DNA of 64,000 nucleotides from contig NZ_BMPB01000009.1 in assembly GCF_014647375.1 (NCBI RefSeq), forward strand, positions 186,001 through 250,000. Direction: 5' to 3'. A program made the translations under genes and the position numbers. The notes below the pieces were generated by a model. It was not told where the DNA came from. It ran no database searches and was given only the letters and a program-made list of their open reading frames with translations. Shown piece by piece: positions 1 through 7,747 of the stretch; positions within the stretch are counted from its first letter, which is position 1; each line of letters begins with the position of its first letter. The DNA is from Parabacteroides faecis. GTDB taxonomy: Bacteria > Bacteroidota > Bacteroidia > Bacteroidales > Tannerellaceae.

Positions 1-2
1 CG

Positions 3-269
3 CTCTATGTTATCTCCGGAGCGTTGCTGATAGCTGCTGTTGCCAATATCGTATTTAATGGGGTGACAGGTACGGGAAATACCCGTTCGGCTTTTGCGAT
101 GGAGGTGGTGACGCTTGTTTTTTATACGCTGTTTATCTATGTGGCGGGGATGCGTTTGCATCTTCCGGTGGCGATTTGTTTCCTGACCGAGGTGATTTAT
201 TATAGCGGTTTGTTGTTGGCTAGTGTAATTTATTTGAAAAAAGCGGCGTGGCAGAATAAAAAGATTTAG
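3..269 (+). CDS. MATE-family multidrug/Na+ antiporter, C-terminal fragment
   Basis: This is the last ~88 codons of a gene that begins before the window. The frame is open from base 3 (reading LYVISGALLIAAVAN) to the stop at 269, so the internal TTG at 24 is not a real start. The protein is almost entirely hydrophobic, with two to three predicted membrane spans. The motif NGVTGTGNTRSA matches the last-but-one helices of MATE exporters of the NorM/DinF type, where a conserved G-G-N turn follows the helix. It ends in a short basic tail, KKAAWQNKKI. MATE proteins are inner-membrane cation-coupled drug exporters. The family call is good, but the substrate cannot be judged. A second, complete MATE gene lies at 54.5 kb. 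Confidence 0.75.
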   Translation, partial: LYVISGALLIAAVANIVFNGVTGTGNTRSAFAMEVVTLVFYTLFIYVAGMRLHLPVAICFLTEVIYYSGLLLASVIYLKKAAWQNKKI

Positions 270-288
270 AGGATTACATCCTTTTTCT

Positions 289-296
289 TACCTTTG
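289..296 (+). promoter_or_regulatory. Bacteroidales -7 box upstream of ffh
   Basis: TACCTTTG fits the TAnnTTTG -7 element used by the Bacteroidales primary sigma factor and is followed by the typical CACC. It lies about 50 bases before the ffh start and just after the MATE stop codon, so ffh (probably with folD) has its own promoter. No clear -33 TTG was seen. Confidence 0.7.
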
Positions 297-348
297 CACC
301 CTATTACGTTAGAAATTAGAAAGAAAAAAATAAATACACATACAAATT

Positions 349-1674
349 ATGTTTGAAAATTTAAGCGAAAGGTTAGACAGATCGTTTAAGCTGTTGAAAG
401 GTGAAGGCAAGATCACCGAGATCAATGTGGCTGAAACACTGAAAGATGTGCGTAAAGCCCTGCTTGATGCCGACGTAAACTACAAGGTGGCTAAGTCATT
501 TACCGATACGGTAAAAGAAAAAGCGTTGGGACAGAATGTACTTACGTCTGTTAAACCCAGCCAGTTAATGGTAAAGATAGTACACGACGAACTGGCCAGC
601 CTGATGGGTGGAACAGCTATCGATATCAATCTGGCCGGTTCACCAGCCATCATCCTTATGTCTGGTCTGCAAGGTTCGGGTAAGACTACTTTCTCCGGAA
701 AGTTGGCGAATATGCTGAAAACCAAAAGAAATAAGAAGCCGTTGCTGGCTGCTTGTGACGTTTATCGTCCGGCTGCTATCGAACAGTTGCGTGTAGTCGG
801 TGAACAGGTTGGCGTTCCTGTTTATATGGAACTGGAAAATAAGAATCCGGTAGAGATCGCTATGAACGCAATTCGCGAAGCCCGTGCAAAGGGTAACGAT
901 GTCGTGATTGTCGATACTGCCGGCCGTCTGGCTATCGATGAGCAGATGATGAAAGAGATCGCTGCCATCAAGAGCGCTATTCAACCGGACGAAACATTGT
1001 TCGTAGTGGACTCCATGACCGGACAGGATGCCGTTAATACTGCAAAGGAATTTAACGAACGCCTGAACTTCGACGGGGTTGTTTTGACTAAACTCGACGG
1101 TGATACCCGTGGTGGTGCCGCTCTTTCTATTCGTACGGTTGTCGATAAACCGATCAAGTTTGTCGGAACCGGTGAAAAGATGGATGCACTCGATACATTC
1201 CACCCGGAACGTATGGCCGACCGTATCCTCGGTATGGGTGATATCGTTTCTTTGGTAGAACGTGCACAGGAACAATACGACGAAGAAGAAGCCAAGCGCT
1301 TACAGAAGAAGATTGCCAAAAACCAGTTCGACTTCAACGACTTTATCGCCCAGATCCAACAGATCAAGAAGATGGGTAACCTGAAAGAACTCGCTTCCAT
1401 GATCCCCGGTGTCGGCAAAGCCTTGAAAGATATCGATATCGATGACAATGCCTTCAAGAGTATTGAAGCAATCATTTATTCAATGACTCCGGACGAACGT
1501 GTCAATCCGGCTATCCTGAACGGTTCTCGCCGCCAGCGTATTGCCAAAGGTAGCGGTACGACGGTGCAGGAGGTAAACAAACTGATCAAACAGTTCGACG
1601 AAACCCGTAAGATGATGCGTATGCTTACTGCCGCTAAACCGGGAAGTAAGAAATTTCCTTCATTAAAGAGATAA
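349..1674 (+). CDS. ffh: Signal recognition particle protein Ffh (SRP54)
   Basis: Ffh is the GTPase subunit of the signal recognition particle. It binds 4.5S RNA and the signal peptides of nascent inner-membrane proteins and docks with FtsY. The 441-residue protein has the usual order: a helical N domain (about 1-90); a G domain with P-loop GLQGSGKTT at 106-114, the DTAGR motif at 189-193 and TKLDGDTRGG from 247; and a Met-rich M domain (from about 300) with the RNA-binding segment GSRRQRIAKGSG. Length is normal for the family, though the C-terminal Met-rich tail is short. The ATG at 349 follows a TACCTTTG promoter with a ~45-base leader. folD follows after 18 bases, so the two are probably co-transcribed. 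Confidence 0.97.
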   Translation: MFENLSERLDRSFKLLKGEGKITEINVAETLKDVRKALLDADVNYKVAKSFTDTVKEKALGQNVLTSVKPSQLMVKIVHDELASLMGGTAIDINLAGSPAIILMSGLQGSGKTTFSGKLANMLKTKRNKKPLLAACDVYRPAAIEQLRVVGEQVGVPVYMELENKNPVEIAMNAIREARAKGNDVVIVDTAGRLAIDEQMMKEIAAIKSAIQPDETLFVVDSMTGQDAVNTAKEFNERLNFDGVVLTKLDGDTRGGAALSIRTVVDKPIKFVGTGEKMDALDTFHPERMADRILGMGDIVSLVERAQEQYDEEEAKRLQKKIAKNQFDFNDFIAQIQQIKKMGNLKELASMIPGVGKALKDIDIDDNAFKSIEAIIYSMTPDERVNPAILNGSRRQRIAKGSGTTVQEVNKLIKQFDETRKMMRMLTAAKPGSKKFPSLKR

Positions 1675-1692
1675 ACATTAAAGACATATATT

Positions 1693-2589
1693 ATGGAAGA
1701 CAATCATTATCAATTACTGGACGGAAAAGCGGTCTCTGCTCAGATGAAGAAAGAGATGGCTGAAGAAGTTGCCCAGATCAAAGCGGCAGGAGGTAAGATT
1801 CCTCATCTGGCAGCCATTCTGGTGGGTCATGACGGAGGTAGCGAAACCTATGTGGCCAGTAAAGTGAAAACCTGTGAAGAGATTGGTTTTAAATCCACAT
1901 TGATCCGTTATGAAGATGATGTGACCGAAGAAGAATTACTTCGTCGTGTGGATGAACTGAACAATGACCCGGATGTAGACGGTTTTATTGTACAGCTTCC
2001 GCTTCCGAAGCATATCTCAGAGCAAAAGATTATTGAAGCGATCGATTATCGTAAAGACGTTGACGGATTCCATCCGATCAATGTGGGACGCATGTCGATC
2101 GGTCTTCCTTGTTTTGTCTCCGCTACTCCGGCCGGTATCCTTGAGTTGCTGAAACGCTATGAAATAGAAACCAGCGGTAAGCATTGTGTTGTGTTGGGAC
2201 GCAGCAATATCGTCGGCAAGCCGATGGCTATGTTGATGATGCAGAAAAGTTATCCGGGTAACTGTACGGTAACGGTTTGCCACAGTCGTTCAAACAACCT
2301 GAAAGAAATGTGTCTGAGTGCCGATATCATTATTGTCGCTTTGGGTGTTCCTGAATTCCTGAAAGCCGATATGGTGAAAGAGGGTGCTGTGATCGTTGAC
2401 GTGGGTACTACCCGCATGCCGAGCAGTGTTACTAAGAGCGGATATAAGCTGACAGGCGATGTGAAGTTTGATGAAGTAGCACCGAAATGCTCTTATATTA
2501 CTCCGGTTCCGGGAGGTGTCGGTCCTATGACAATCATTTCTTTGATGCGTAATACGCTGTTAGCCGGGAAGAAAGCAATTTACAAGTAA
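1693..2589 (+). CDS. folD: Bifunctional methylenetetrahydrofolate dehydrogenase/cyclohydrolase FolD
   Basis: FolD interconverts 5,10-methylene-, 5,10-methenyl- and 10-formyl-tetrahydrofolate in the cytoplasm, feeding purine and formyl-Met synthesis. The 298-residue length is standard. Family signatures are visible: [13 protein letters not shown] near residue 55 with the catalytic Lys, VQLPLPKHI around 100, the nucleotide-binding [14 protein letters not shown] near 175, and the C-terminal [11 protein letters not shown]. It starts 18 bases after ffh with no promoter box in between, so it is likely read from the ffh promoter. Downstream lies a separate tRNA-His unit. Nothing about the gene is unusual. 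Confidence 0.97.
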   Translation: MEDNHYQLLDGKAVSAQMKKEMAEEVAQIKAAGGKIPHLAAILVGHDGGSETYVASKVKTCEEIGFKSTLIRYEDDVTEEELLRRVDELNNDPDVDGFIVQLPLPKHISEQKIIEAIDYRKDVDGFHPINVGRMSIGLPCFVSATPAGILELLKRYEIETSGKHCVVLGRSNIVGKPMAMLMMQKSYPGNCTVTVCHSRSNNLKEMCLSADIIIVALGVPEFLKADMVKEGAVIVDVGTTRMPSSVTKSGYKLTGDVKFDEVAPKCSYITPVPGGVGPMTIISLMRNTLLAGKKAIYK

Positions 2590-2618
2590 AATATTTGTAT
2601 TTTTTCTTTGAAAAACGC

Positions 2619-2648
2619 TTGCAGAATAATAAAAAACATCTATCTTTG
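2619..2648 (+). promoter_or_regulatory. Promoter of tRNA-His
   Basis: TTG (2619-2621), 19 bases, then TATCTTTG (2641-2648): a complete Bacteroidales -33/-7 pair. The -7 box is followed by CACC, and the mature tRNA begins 38 bases further on. Confidence 0.8.
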
Positions 2649-2685
2649 CACCGTCTTAAAGAGAAATACTCAAAGAGACTGAAAT

Positions 2686-2763
2686 GGTGAGCGTAGCTCA
2701 GTTGGTTAGAGCATCGGATTGTGGTTCCGAGGGTCGTGGGTTCGAATCCCATCGTTCACCCCA
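2686..2763 (+). tRNA. tRNA-His (GTG anticodon)
   Basis: The cloverleaf folds completely. The acceptor stem GTGAGCG pairs with CGTTCAC (one G-U). The D arm is GCTC/GAGC, the anticodon stem TCGGA/TCCGA carries loop TTGTGGT with anticodon GTG, and the T arm is GTGGG/CCCAT with loop TTCGAAT. G2686 sits one base before the acceptor stem opposite C2760; it is the extra G-1 that marks histidine tRNAs. CCA is encoded at 2761-2763. The unit has its own promoter and an intrinsic terminator. Confidence 0.97.
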
Positions 2764-2771
2764 GATAGAAT

Positions 2772-2803
2772 AAAAAGCCATCCTGTTAAAGGGTGGCTTT
2801 TTT
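2772..2803 (+). terminator. Intrinsic terminator after tRNA-His
   Basis: The hairpin GCCATCC / GGGTGGC (loop TGTTAAA, one G-U pair) is preceded by A5 and followed by T6. It lies about 10 bases after the tRNA 3' end. Confidence 0.9.
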
Positions 2804-2955
2804 GTGTTTATCCTATAAATACTCCTAAATACTCCGCCAGAGATTTTCTTCCCTCTTAATAGTAAAAGGCTTGGCTAGTGTGAGTGTTTTTATACAAACA
2901 TATGCTATGAAAACTTGTGTGTCAATATTGTAGGCATAAATGTCAGAATTGTGAA

Positions 2956-2984
2956 TTGATACAAATAAAGGAATTCTACTTTTG
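2956..2984 (+). promoter_or_regulatory. Promoter of the first PUL gene
   Basis: TTG (2956-2958), 18 bases, then TACTTTTG (2977-2984) fits the Bacteroidales consensus. It lies about 35 bases before the ATG at 3020. This supports that ATG over the upstream TTG at 2996, which would give a leader of only a few bases. The rest of the 2804-2995 interval holds nothing recognised. Confidence 0.65.
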
Positions 2985-3019
2985 TTGCATAATATTTGAA
3001 TTACTTAAATTTAGAGATT

Positions 3020-5851
3020 ATGGGAAACACAATAGTAAAATGGACTTTATCTGTGTTTGTAGGAATAGCTTTGGTAACCGGTAATGTAAAAGCACAGACA
3101 ATTATTCTGACAAGTGATCAACAATTGAATGATTTAACAGATCCTGATAAAAAGATAGATAATTCATTAGGATATGATTCTCGGGTGGAAAGTCTTCGTG
3201 ATGTTTGTAAACGTGGAAAAAGTTATGGTTCAAAAGAACTGATAGTCGCATTTGATGAATTTTTCCGCCAATATCGTACTGATAAAAATACGGAACGCAA
3301 TCTGACTCCTGATATGGATGAATATGTTGATAAGATAAGAATTATCAGTGATTTTGTTTCTAAGCAGGATATGGGACTATGTCTGAGTTTACTTAGTCCG
3401 CTTGAATTAGGTTTGGCTTATAAGAATCAGACAGGGAATAGTGGGCGCTGGCTTGCTTATAAAGTCGGGTTACGGAATCCTAGGACAGGGCAATTCAGTC
3501 TGCAGATGTGGCAACAATTGTTTTGGACAAATAATAAAGGACAGACTCCGGTTAAACTTAAAGGTGTAAAGGCTTATGCTTTTAAAGAAAAGGTTGTATC
3601 AACCTCTATGCGGTCAGTAAACCCGGAAGATATTGTTTTATTGAAAAATGTAAAATATGAGGTGATTGATTCTATCGGAGTTACGGAGCAAGGAACGATT
3701 CCGATGAAGCGCCTGCGTATCTATGGTGATGGTACACAATGTGTAGGTTCTGACCGGGTCATGGTTATGTTGGAATATGAAACTCAGGAAATGGACTATT
3801 TTGATCCGGATGCTCCGGGTTTTCTAAATAATTTATTGAAAAAGTACCATGATAAAAAAGTAAATTTGACTTCTCTCTACTCTGATGAAATGCATATTCA
3901 ACAGGATTGGTTTTATTTTGGTCATCACGAAGAGGGGCAGTTTGCAGAACGTTATTTGACTGAGAATATGGCACGTCGCTATACGGAGAAATATAACCAG
4001 AAGTTTGACGATCGTTACATGCTTTATTTTGCTTATGGAGCTCCGATATTTCGTCCAACGACTGATGCTGTTGTTAATATTCAATATGTTTTGGGAGAAA
4101 CACCGGAGGCGATACATCGTACGTTCTTGCTGCGTGATCGATATTACCGGATGCTGAATGATGATGTTGTTGATTTATTCAGAAATGCAAAAGAGTATGG
4201 TGAAAAGCTATTTGGCCATGAATTGAGTACTTCAGCGCATGCTTCGTGGGCTCAAAGTCCGACTATTGATTACTGGAATTGTGAGAAACTTTATAGCAAT
4301 CGTTATAAATATGAATATACCTCCAATTTTGTTTGGGGCAATACAGTGCATCAGGCATCTGCTGCTTGCTACGATTATTTTAAATGGAGTGAATATTTGC
4401 AACCGACCGGTAATGATTTTGCAGAAGGTGGATGGAGTGACCGTAATTATTATGGGGCGGCAATGGCTGCGTCTATTGGTGTGATCAATAAATATCCGAA
4501 TGCTTATGCTGCAGCCTGGGGTATGCCGGATAAGGCTTTGGAACGTAAAATGGCAGTGAATTATGCCTATGGAGCCAGTCCGAGTGAGCCGATACGCCTG
4601 ATGACGGGAAATGTGCACCGTGATACTGAGGTATTGATTCTTTATCCGATGAATTTAGTTGCCGTAGAACCGCGTTTTGGCAGTTGGATGACACAATATG
4701 GATATGCTAATTATCTGACAGCCGATAAGCTGCTTGAAATGGGTTCCGTACAATCGGACGGACATATTCAGGTTGCAGAAAAGAAGTACGGAACATTGGT
4801 CGTTATGTTTGAACCATTGCCGGAAAGGGGATTGCTGGATATGATGGAGTCTTTTATTAAAGCAGGAGGAAAAGTCGTTTGGTTCAGTACTCCACCTCTG
4901 GTTGACAAGAGTGGGGTAAATTGTATTGATCAATGGCAAAAACTATTTGGAGCTCAATATCATCATGATTGTTATATGGGAGAAATAGCATCCGGAAAAA
5001 TAATTGATTTTTCAGAAAGTTTGTCTAATGTTCCGGAGCAGGCGATTCTGACAGATTTTATTGTCGACCGTATTTACCCTGTAACACCGGCTTCCAATGC
5101 GGAGATTGTAGCTCATTCTGATAAGAAAGTGATTGGGACAATGGTAAAATATCCGAATGGAGGGATTGCTTGTTATTGTGGTTTCCGTCCGAGGGATGAT
5201 CAATCGGCAAGTTTGGGTTATGAAACCCGTACATTGTTTGAAATACTGAATGCTTGCGGAGCTTATCCTTCTACCGGGAAATTCGCGGTGAATGATAATC
5301 CGTCATATCTTTCAAGGACAGGTGATTATTTTGTCTCTTCTTTTCCGAATTCAACGACGATGGTGGTAGCACATTACCGTACACATGCTGAAAGTTGGTT
5401 TGGCGGATTTTCAAGAAATCAGGAAGACGATGCAAAAGTATTACTCGAAAATCCTCTTCCATCAGATCGGATAAACCTAAAACAAGCGAAAATAAATGGG
5501 CATGAGGTGTCATTTGACGGACGTTTATCGTTAGGGTTTCGTTTGGACGGTCAGCAGTTGATCGCATTCTCCGGACAGCAATGTAGTGAAATTACTATTG
5601 ATGGAACCTATTATAAATTTGCTGATAGTCCGGTGGATCTTACATTCTCGCCTGTAGATGATAATATGTCCTCTTACCAAATATATGTGGCTGGTGAAGG
5701 TAAAGTAAGTATACCTCTTCCTGAACAGGTGAAAAAAGCAGATGTTCACTTTAATGGTAAAAAGATCAATTGCTCGGTGATCGGTCGTTATCTGACTATG
5801 GCGATTTCACCTGCTTATTCCGGAAAAAAATTAGATGTCGTTTTGAAATGA
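3020..5851 (+). CDS. Large secreted protein, putative glycoside hydrolase of unassigned family
   Basis: I do not recognise the family with certainty. The 943-residue protein starts with a Sec signal peptide ending near VKAQ (about 26 residues), with no lipobox, so it is probably periplasmic. A YSDEMH motif near residues 287-292 (D289, E290), inside an aromatic-rich region, looks like an acid/base site of a (beta/alpha)8 glycosidase. Residues about 590-640 (GTLVVMF...AGGKVVWFSTPP) resemble the class I amidotransferase-like fold that follows the barrel in GH42 and GH106-type enzymes. The C-terminal ~250 residues look beta-rich. It heads the PUL, 40 bases before the next gene. The PUL context and architecture argue for an exo-glycosidase, perhaps acting on a galactoside or rhamnoside. 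The name is inference. Confidence 0.5.
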   Translation: MGNTIVKWTLSVFVGIALVTGNVKAQTIILTSDQQLNDLTDPDKKIDNSLGYDSRVESLRDVCKRGKSYGSKELIVAFDEFFRQYRTDKNTERNLTPDMDEYVDKIRIISDFVSKQDMGLCLSLLSPLELGLAYKNQTGNSGRWLAYKVGLRNPRTGQFSLQMWQQLFWTNNKGQTPVKLKGVKAYAFKEKVVSTSMRSVNPEDIVLLKNVKYEVIDSIGVTEQGTIPMKRLRIYGDGTQCVGSDRVMVMLEYETQEMDYFDPDAPGFLNNLLKKYHDKKVNLTSLYSDEMHIQQDWFYFGHHEEGQFAERYLTENMARRYTEKYNQKFDDRYMLYFAYGAPIFRPTTDAVVNIQYVLGETPEAIHRTFLLRDRYYRMLNDDVVDLFRNAKEYGEKLFGHELSTSAHASWAQSPTIDYWNCEKLYSNRYKYEYTSNFVWGNTVHQASAACYDYFKWSEYLQPTGNDFAEGGWSDRNYYGAAMAASIGVINKYPNAYAAAWGMPDKALERKMAVNYAYGASPSEPIRLMTGNVHRDTEVLILYPMNLVAVEPRFGSWMTQYGYANYLTADKLLEMGSVQSDGHIQVAEKKYGTLVVMFEPLPERGLLDMMESFIKAGGKVVWFSTPPLVDKSGVNCIDQWQKLFGAQYHHDCYMGEIASGKIIDFSESLSNVPEQAILTDFIVDRIYPVTPASNAEIVAHSDKKVIGTMVKYPNGGIACYCGFRPRDDQSASLGYETRTLFEILNACGAYPSTGKFAVNDNPSYLSRTGDYFVSSFPNSTTMVVAHYRTHAESWFGGFSRNQEDDAKVLLENPLPSDRINLKQAKINGHEVSFDGRLSLGFRLDGQQLIAFSGQQCSEITIDGTYYKFADSPVDLTFSPVDDNMSSYQIYVAGEGKVSIPLPEQVKKADVHFNGKKINCSVIGRYLTMAISPAYSGKKLDVVLK

Positions 5852-5891
5852 TCGTGTTTTATATTGAAGATAAATAAAAAAATATGTTGTT

Positions 5892-7103
5892 ATGAAGTAC
5901 TATTGGATATTAGGGATAATGTCTTTGTTGTTACTCGTTCCAGCACAGGGACAGGCGCAGGATAAACTTAATTTGTCTGCACAAATGCCGATAATAGCTT
6001 GGTATGGTATTAGAGCAAATGAAGCGACAGTTGAACGTTTTAAGGAGTTGAAAGAGGCTGGGTTTACCATAAACTTTAGTGAATATTCGACTATGGAAGA
6101 GGTGGAAACAGCACTTGATGCAGCAAATAAAGTTGGCATTCAATTGATAATTGCTTGTCCTGAATTGCGTAAAGAACCAGAGAAAACTGTTCGGAGGTTT
6201 ATGAAACATCCGGCTGTTGCTGGGTATTTTTTAAGGGATGAACCTGTTGTAGCTGATTTTGCTGCATTAGCAGCCTGGGCTAAAAGGATACAAGCAGTAG
6301 ACAACAGTAAATTTTGTTACCTGAATTTATTTCCAACAGGAGGAGAGGAACATTTAAAATTTTTAGGTGTTCAGAATTACCGGGAGTATGTTTCCCGTTT
6401 TAATAAAGAAGTTCCTTTACCTTTTCTATCTTTCGACCATTATCCGGTTCTTGGTGATAATGTCTTAAAAGCGGAATGGTATGAAAATCTGGAAGAGTTT
6501 TCTGGTGAGGCTGCGAAAGTCGGTAAAGATTTCTGGGCGTTTGCTCTTGCGACCAAACATGGACCGTATCCTATTCCGACACAAGCTTCTTTACGGCTAC
6601 AATTATACAGTGACCTGGTTTATGGAGCTCAGGGATTGCAATATTTTACTTATTGGACGCCGGCTGGTGACTCTTTCTATGATTATCAACATGGACCGAT
6701 TGGTCTGGATGGTAAACGGACGGAAATTTATGATTTAGTAAAAGAGATGAATGCAGAGATCAAATCAATTGCCGGAATTTTCTTAGGTGCAAAAATTTTA
6801 TCTGTTAGACATACAGGAAGTGTGATACCAAGAGGAACGAAACGATTGACTAATCTTCCGGAAAAAGTGAAGGTGCTGGATACACATGGATATGGAGCTA
6901 TTGTTTCGTTGATTGAAAATGGCGATAAAAAATATCTTACTATTGTAAACAGAAGCCTGAAAGATACGATGGAACTTACTTTTTATGCAGATCCGTCCGT
7001 AAAACGTGTATTAAAAGATGGTAGTCTTGTTCAGGCTGACACATATACAGCAACCCTGATGATATCTCCGGGAGATATATTGATTTATTTGTTAGAAAAA
7101 TAG
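5892..7103 (+). CDS. Secreted GH42-like TIM-barrel protein
   Basis: The 403-residue protein has a Sec signal peptide ending around GQAQD (residues 1-23), with no lipobox. The body reads as a small (beta/alpha)8 barrel: IIAWYGIRA at strand 1, GYFLRDEP near 111-118 with D116/E117 at the strand-4 position where clan A glycosidases carry the acid/base Glu, and SFDHYP near 181-186. TYWTPAGDSFYDYQHG lies near the last strands. A small C-terminal beta domain (about 315-403, ending in SPGDILIYLLEK) resembles the C-terminal domain of GH42-type beta-galactosidases. It follows the large PUL protein by 40 bases and is probably co-transcribed with it. Beta-galactosidase-like is the nearest label; the nucleophile is not clear to me. 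Confidence 0.55.
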   Translation: MKYYWILGIMSLLLLVPAQGQAQDKLNLSAQMPIIAWYGIRANEATVERFKELKEAGFTINFSEYSTMEEVETALDAANKVGIQLIIACPELRKEPEKTVRRFMKHPAVAGYFLRDEPVVADFAALAAWAKRIQAVDNSKFCYLNLFPTGGEEHLKFLGVQNYREYVSRFNKEVPLPFLSFDHYPVLGDNVLKAEWYENLEEFSGEAAKVGKDFWAFALATKHGPYPIPTQASLRLQLYSDLVYGAQGLQYFTYWTPAGDSFYDYQHGPIGLDGKRTEIYDLVKEMNAEIKSIAGIFLGAKILSVRHTGSVIPRGTKRLTNLPEKVKVLDTHGYGAIVSLIENGDKKYLTIVNRSLKDTMELTFYADPSVKRVLKDGSLVQADTYTATLMISPGDILIYLLEK

Positions 7104-7747
7104 AAAACAGAAAATATATTTATCAAAATTGAAACTTGAAAAATCATTTTTTTAATATTTAATAAAAAAAGAATTTGTTCCTTTGATATTATTAAAATCT
7201 ATATCACGTATAAATAAATGAGACAGATGGACAGAGACCTAAAAAAGCAGGTTATAACCTGTATGATTGACAAAAAGATTTGTCAATCATACTATTCTAT
7301 AATAAAATCTTGTGTCTGGTTAGTGTTATTAAAAGATTCCATTTTGGTTATCCTGTGTAAATCATCCCTGGTAGTAAGTAGGGAAACTGGATAAATAACT
7401 ATTCTTTCCCGTCCTGGGAATTTTCATTCAACTTTTTGTATTTAAAAAAATCATTCATACGAAGCAAATAATCTGTTTTTGATTCGTGGCAGGATCTTTT
7501 TTGTCGTAACTGAAGTACTGCCTAAATAATAAATACTTGCAATTAGTGAATAGAAGTTGTGATTTTTTTGTCATAAAACAAAATGTATATGATTGAAAAA
7601 ATTAACAAAATATACTGAACTGCCTCGGAAGTGAGTTTTCTCTGTTTTGTTGGGATAGGAGAAACTTATGAATCTCTCAAATACATATATAATGATGTAT
7701 ATGCTTTGTTATCAAACTGCTTATAATTAACAATAAGCTAATCTTTT
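7104..7747. other. AT-rich 644-bp intergenic region upstream of the susC/susD genes
   Basis: No credible ORF lies on either strand. The region separates two PUL transcription units and carries the 14-bp palindrome plus 14-bp stem-loop described at 7248-7292. The leader of the susC gene must start somewhere here. I found no clean TAnnTTTG box in the last 200 bases; the closest is ATGCTTTG at 7699-7706. The susC promoter may therefore depend on an alternative sigma factor or an activator. Confidence 0.5.
7248..7292. repeat. Overlapping 14-bp palindrome and perfect 14-bp stem-loop
   Basis: CAGGTTATAACCTG (7248-7261) is a perfect palindrome. Its last G is the first base of a second dyad: GTATGATTGACAAA (7261-7274), loop AAGA, TTTGTCAATCATAC (7279-7292), with no mismatch. 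No T-run follows, so it is not a standard intrinsic terminator, although it lies ~150 bases after the preceding gene. It could be an mRNA 3'-end stabiliser or a regulator site for the downstream susC operon. Confidence 0.7.

Noticed and set aside
640-1275. 211-codon ORF antisense to ffh
   Set aside because: It is a shadow frame of a strongly coding gene, with no domain pattern or promoter.
2996-3019. TTG start for the large PUL protein
   Set aside because: The signal peptide begins properly at ATG 3020, and the -7 box at 2977 leaves too little leader for a TTG start at 2996.
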